DNA of 64,000 nt from Pelodictyon phaeoclathratiforme BU-1 (GTDB taxonomy: Bacteria > Bacteroidota > Chlorobiia > Chlorobiales > Chlorobiaceae): contig NC_011060.1 in NCBI RefSeq assembly GCF_000020645.1, positions 556,501 to 620,500 on the forward strand, in the 5' to 3' direction. This document shows positions 62,901 through 64,000 of this stretch, one piece after another. The translations under genes were made by a program, and so were the position numbers. The first letter of the stretch is position 1; each line of letters starts with the position of its first letter. The notes below the pieces were generated by a model that searched no databases, was not told where the DNA came from, and was given only the letters and a program-made list of their open reading frames with translations.

Positions 62901-64000
62901 GCTCGACCTGTCAGGCGGCCTTGTAGCGACCGACAAAGATGGCGATGCGATAACCATCAACAGCGGCTCTCTGCTGATTGAGGTAGAAGACGACATCCCG
63001 GTTCAGACCACTGCGACGGTAGTAGGCTCCGTACAGGAAGACGCACTGAGTGGCGGCAACCTCGACAACACCGCCGCCGACACGACGATAGCGACCGGTA
63101 ACATATCCGGCCTGGTGAGCGTTGGAGCCGATGCCTCCGCCACCTACTCGGTCCAGGCCAGCGGCCTGCCGACGCTGACCTCGAATGGCAATACGGTCAC
63201 CTACAGCGCCGTCGATACCAATAGCGACACCATAACCGACAAGCTCGTCGCCTCCGCCTCCGGCAGCACGGTGTTCACCCTGGAACTGAACCAGACAAGT
63301 GGCGCCTACACCTTCACGCTGCTCGATCAGCTCGACCACCCGGTCAGCAACAGTGACGACACCGAAATCATGACGCTCGACCTGTCAGGCGGCCTTGTAG
63401 CGACCGACAAAGATGGCGATGCGATAACCATCAACAGCGGCTCTCTGCTGATTGAGGTAGAAGACGACATCCCGGTTCAGACCACTGCGACGGTAGTAGG
63501 CTCCGTACAGGAAGACGCACTGAGTGGCGGCAACCTCGACAACACCGCCGCCGACACGACGATAGCGACCGGTAACATATCCGGCCTGGTGAGCGTTGGA
63601 GCCGATGCCTCCGCCACCTACTCGGTCCAGGCCAGCGGCCTGCCGACGCTGACCTCGAATGGCAATACGGTCACCTACAGCGCCGTCGATACCAATAGCG
63701 ACACCATAACCGACAAGCTCGTCGCCTCCGCCTCCGGCAGCACGGTGTTCACCCTGGAACTGAACCAGACAAGTGGCGCCTACACCTTCACGCTGCTCGA
63801 TCAGCTCGACCACCCGGTCAGCAACAGTGACGACACCGAAATCATGACGCTCGACCTGTCAGGCGGCCTTGTAGCGACCGACAAAGATGGCGATGCGATA
63901 ACCATCAACAGCGGCTCTCTGCTGATTGAGGTAGAAGACGACATCCCGGTTCAGACCACTGCGACGGTAGTAGGCTCCGTACAGGAAGACGCACTGAGTG
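53941..64000 (+). CDS. giant type-I-secreted repeat adhesin, N-terminal part (open at window edge)
   Basis: ATG at 53941; the frame is open to the window edge, at least 3,353 codons. Residues 1-100 (VSEIIGKVWAELEDGTSRLL, then LVVLRTTNGAVLRV) resemble the N-terminal retention module of LapA-like adhesins. A linker to about residue 210 is followed by about six divergent repeats of about 150 aa starting SVQEDALLEGNRDTPEDT (junctions DDVPIG/DDVPVG near 55005, 55450, 55900, 56350, 56800), then identical 158-aa repeats from 57301. The units (SVQEDAL, TGNISGL, VFTLELN, YTFTLLDQLDHP, TDKDGDAI) match the T1SS-143/VCBS-like class. Likely role: attachment or cell-cell contact. The C-terminal secretion signal and any RTX repeats are beyond the window. 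Confidence 0.9.
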   Translation, partial: MSIDNTISLATVSEIIGKVWAELEDGTSRLLQAGDMVYEGEVIHTETGSLVVLRTTNGAVLRVTEGKEVVLGAGLFAPADKDIAGLVAEAGSDAPPVGLETSDSPEPPVVIENNPQSGNRLHGFVRVERAVESVNTPPYLLWAYTGKYNASTSRRSAGYSPLLEGRGTFDERLVIPVEPVTFAAVEPMVPLAPISMTYSSLPFDDVPKNNTAEVTASVQEDALLEGNRDTPEDTMVATGSVAPLIDTGADVPVTFSLQTTGLDAFGWTSNGVPLSFTVSGNTLTASVPSGPVFTLVLDPSTGAFTFTLSAPFDQPPGSGEEGTITLDLSSAIVVTDRDGDAITVDNGFTIIVENDVPIGVGGIAGSVDEDELPFGIPDGDGVTTVATGNISSLFSAGADQPLTYGLLTNTGGLPQGLTSAGDPVTYVVTGNTLTATAGGGTVFTLVLDPATGDYTFTLSDRLDHPLTNGDDNEILPLDLTSILQATDSDGDHSASAGTFTINVEDDVPVGSGLVTGNVDEDELPLGITDSDAFNTVATGNISGLFSAGADQPGRYGLSSETGGLRQDLTSAGVAVTYSVKNNILTASSGSIPVFTLELDSVTGVYTFTLLAQLDHPLANGDDNEILPLNLTSILEVTDSDGDPLITTGTFIINVEDDVPVGSGTIVGNVDEDELPDGITDGDTVTTVARGNVAALFRIGADQRGNFGLSGNTSGLPVLYSSGMSVVYTFTDNTLTATAGGNPVFTLVVDSVTGDYTFTLIDHIDHPRADGDDTEILQLNLTGILQVTDEDGDPLMTAGTFTINIEDDVPIGTGAIVGEVQEDALLDGNRETASQTVVAQGNLAALFQIGADNPGTYGLTGDTSGLPELRSVGIRVDYAVTVNTLTATAGGNPVFTLVIDPATGDYTFTLLDQLDHPRGDGDDSETLSLDLTGLLRVTDSDGDTLNTSGTFTISIEDDVPVGVGILQRTVHEDALNGGNRETPSQVISVNGSIAGLVSIGADQPGTYLFTLSADTSHLPILKSAGLPVLYDVTPDGNILTAYVDSDGIAGYNSQTDRPVFKLVVDTSTGNYVFTLLDQLDHPLNNGNDSETLSIDFSSILRVSDQDGDPLATFGAFTINVEDDIPVQTTATVVGSVQEDALSGGNLDNTAADTTIATGNISGLVSVGADASATYSVQASGLPTLTSNGNTVTYSAVDTNSDTITDKLVASASGSTVFTLELNQTSGAYTFTLLDQLDHPVSNSDDTEIMTLDLSGGLVATDKDGDAITINSGSLLIEVEDDIPVQTTATVVGSVQEDALSGGNLDNTAADTTIATGNISGLVSVGADASATYSVQASGLPTLTSNGNTVTYSAVDTNSDTITDKLVASASGSTVFTLELNQTSGAYTFTLLDQLDHPVSNSDDTEIMTLDLSGGLVATDKDGDAITINSGSLLIEVEDDIPVQTTATVVGSVQEDALSGGNLDNTAADTTIATGNISGLVSVGADASATYSVQASGLPTLTSNGNTVTYSAVDTNSDTITDKLVASASGSTVFTLELNQTSGAYTFTLLDQLDHPVSNSDDTEIMTLDLSGGLVATDKDGDAITINSGSLLIEVEDDIPVQTTATVVGSVQEDALSGGNLDNTAADTTIATGNISGLVSVGADASATYSVQASGLPTLTSNGNTVTYSAVDTNSDTITDKLVASASGSTVFTLELNQTSGAYTFTLLDQLDHPVSNSDDTEIMTLDLSGGLVATDKDGDAITINSGSLLIEVEDDIPVQTTATVVGSVQEDALSGGNLDNTAADTTIATGNISGLVSVGADASATYSVQASGLPTLTSNGNTVTYSAVDTNSDTITDKLVASASGSTVFTLELNQTSGAYTFTLLDQLDHPVSNSDDTEIMTLDLSGGLVATDKDGDAITINSGSLLIEVEDDIPVQTTATVVGSVQEDALSGGNLDNTAADTTIATGNISGLVSVGADASATYSVQASGLPTLTSNGNTVTYSAVDTNSDTITDKLVASASGSTVFTLELNQTSGAYTFTLLDQLDHPVSNSDDTEIMTLDLSGGLVATDKDGDAITINSGSLLIEVEDDIPVQTTATVVGSVQEDALSGGNLDNTAADTTIATGNISGLVSVGADASATYSVQASGLPTLTSNGNTVTYSAVDTNSDTITDKLVASASGSTVFTLELNQTSGAYTFTLLDQLDHPVSNSDDTEIMTLDLSGGLVATDKDGDAITINSGSLLIEVEDDIPVQTTATVVGSVQEDALSGGNLDNTAADTTIATGNISGLVSVGADASATYSVQASGLPTLTSNGNTVTYSAVDTNSDTITDKLVASASGSTVFTLELNQTSGAYTFTLLDQLDHPVSNSDDTEIMTLDLSGGLVATDKDGDAITINSGSLLIEVEDDIPVQTTATVVGSVQEDALSGGNLDNTAADTTIATGNISGLVSVGADASATYSVQASGLPTLTSNGNTVTYSAVDTNSDTITDKLVASASGSTVFTLELNQTSGAYTFTLLDQLDHPVSNSDDTEIMTLDLSGGLVATDKDGDAITINSGSLLIEVEDDIPVQTTATVVGSVQEDALSGGNLDNTAADTTIATGNISGLVSVGADASATYSVQASGLPTLTSNGNTVTYSAVDTNSDTITDKLVASASGSTVFTLELNQTSGAYTFTLLDQLDHPVSNSDDTEIMTLDLSGGLVATDKDGDAITINSGSLLIEVEDDIPVQTTATVVGSVQEDALSGGNLDNTAADTTIATGNISGLVSVGADASATYSVQASGLPTLTSNGNTVTYSAVDTNSDTITDKLVASASGSTVFTLELNQTSGAYTFTLLDQLDHPVSNSDDTEIMTLDLSGGLVATDKDGDAITINSGSLLIEVEDDIPVQTTATVVGSVQEDALSGGNLDNTAADTTIATGNISGLVSVGADASATYSVQASGLPTLTSNGNTVTYSAVDTNSDTITDKLVASASGSTVFTLELNQTSGAYTFTLLDQLDHPVSNSDDTEIMTLDLSGGLVATDKDGDAITINSGSLLIEVEDDIPVQTTATVVGSVQEDALSGGNLDNTAADTTIATGNISGLVSVGADASATYSVQASGLPTLTSNGNTVTYSAVDTNSDTITDKLVASASGSTVFTLELNQTSGAYTFTLLDQLDHPVSNSDDTEIMTLDLSGGLVATDKDGDAITINSGSLLIEVEDDIPVQTTATVVGSVQEDALSGGNLDNTAADTTIATGNISGLVSVGADASATYSVQASGLPTLTSNGNTVTYSAVDTNSDTITDKLVASASGSTVFTLELNQTSGAYTFTLLDQLDHPVSNSDDTEIMTLDLSGGLVATDKDGDAITINSGSLLIEVEDDIPVQTTATVVGSVQEDALS
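57301..64000 (+). repeat. 474-bp tandem repeat array, 14.1 copies, nearly perfect
   Basis: Units start at 57301, 57775, 58249 and so on every 474 bp (158 codons) to the edge. The only difference I see among copies is in the first (AACATCTCC against AACATATCC at 57412 onward). Codon use is GC-rich (GCC, ACC, GAC), unlike the T-richer divergent repeats before it. The unit opens DDIPVQTTATVVGSVQEDAL and ends SGSLLIEVE. Copy number in the real genome may be higher than assembled. Confidence 0.95.

Noticed and set aside
57004..63813. A series of 142-aa minus-strand reading frames repeating every 474 bp
   Set aside because: They are antisense shadows of the plus-strand adhesin repeats: same period, no ribosome sites, no family, and the plus frame is continuous from 53941 with matching protein features.
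53941..64000. Possibility that the 474-bp array is a non-coding satellite
   Set aside because: The unit is a multiple of three, stays in frame with an upstream start and divergent protein repeats, and encodes T1SS-type motifs.

Overview
The window looks like a chromosomal segment of a green sulfur bacterium (Chlorobiaceae; a Pelodictyon/Chlorobium-like genome is my guess). Grounds: pyruvate phosphate dikinase beside uvrA, PEP-CTERM/exosortase genes, GDP-fucose genes, many Rpn-type PD-(D/E)XK genes, many toxin-antitoxin remnants and a giant repeat adhesin. No rRNA, tRNA or CRISPR was seen. Species assignment is inference.

Layout. 1-8.8 kb (+): end of GDP-fucose synthase (fcl), GDP-mannose dehydratase (gmd), then a surface-sugar cluster: NeuD/PglD-like acetyltransferase, GT4 glycosyltransferase, PglC-like phosphoglycosyl transferase, a translationally coupled acyl carrier protein / AMP-ligase / ketoreductase trio, a left-handed beta-helix acyltransferase and a DegT aminotransferase. 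8.8-14.3 kb (-): an overlapping operon, PEP-CTERM protein > EpsD > exosortase > EpsI, in which epsD is split by a 1.92-kb IS1634-like element with 25-bp terminal inverted repeats and a 7-bp target duplication. 14.4-16.2 kb (-): beta-barrel-like protein > polyproline secreted protein > L,D-transpeptidase. 16.5-18.6 kb (+): a second, frameshifted fcl and a second intact gmd, so 17.4-kb-spaced direct repeats bracket the whole block.

18.6-46.5 kb is an unstable accessory zone. It holds four near-identical type-1 Rpn genes, two type-2 Rpn genes, two copies of a HigB/HigA-like toxin-antitoxin segment (one toxin damaged by deletion, the other split by an IS1380-family element), VapBC and other toxin-antitoxin genes and relics, gmd/fcl scraps, three PEP-CTERM genes, an IS630 remnant and about 25 copies of a dispersed repeat with core GGACGTTGTTGACT in both orientations. 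Intact islands in it are a UDP-sugar dehydrogenase, a YdcF/ElyC-like protein, an UpxY/RfaH-type antiterminator and an MFS transporter. 46.5-53.8 kb is stable housekeeping sequence: uvrA, ppdK, a nucleoside/sugar ABC permease and an internally deleted elbB relic.

53.9 kb to the window edge is the 5' part of a giant type-I-secreted adhesin (at least 3,353 codons, open at the edge): an N-terminal retention-module-like region, about six divergent repeats, then 14 essentially identical 474-bp (158-aa) repeats.

The genes as a system: the sugar cluster, exosortase/PEP-CTERM set, L,D-transpeptidase operon and giant adhesin all build or decorate the cell surface. Repeats and mobile elements between them have duplicated, shuffled and broken many genes.
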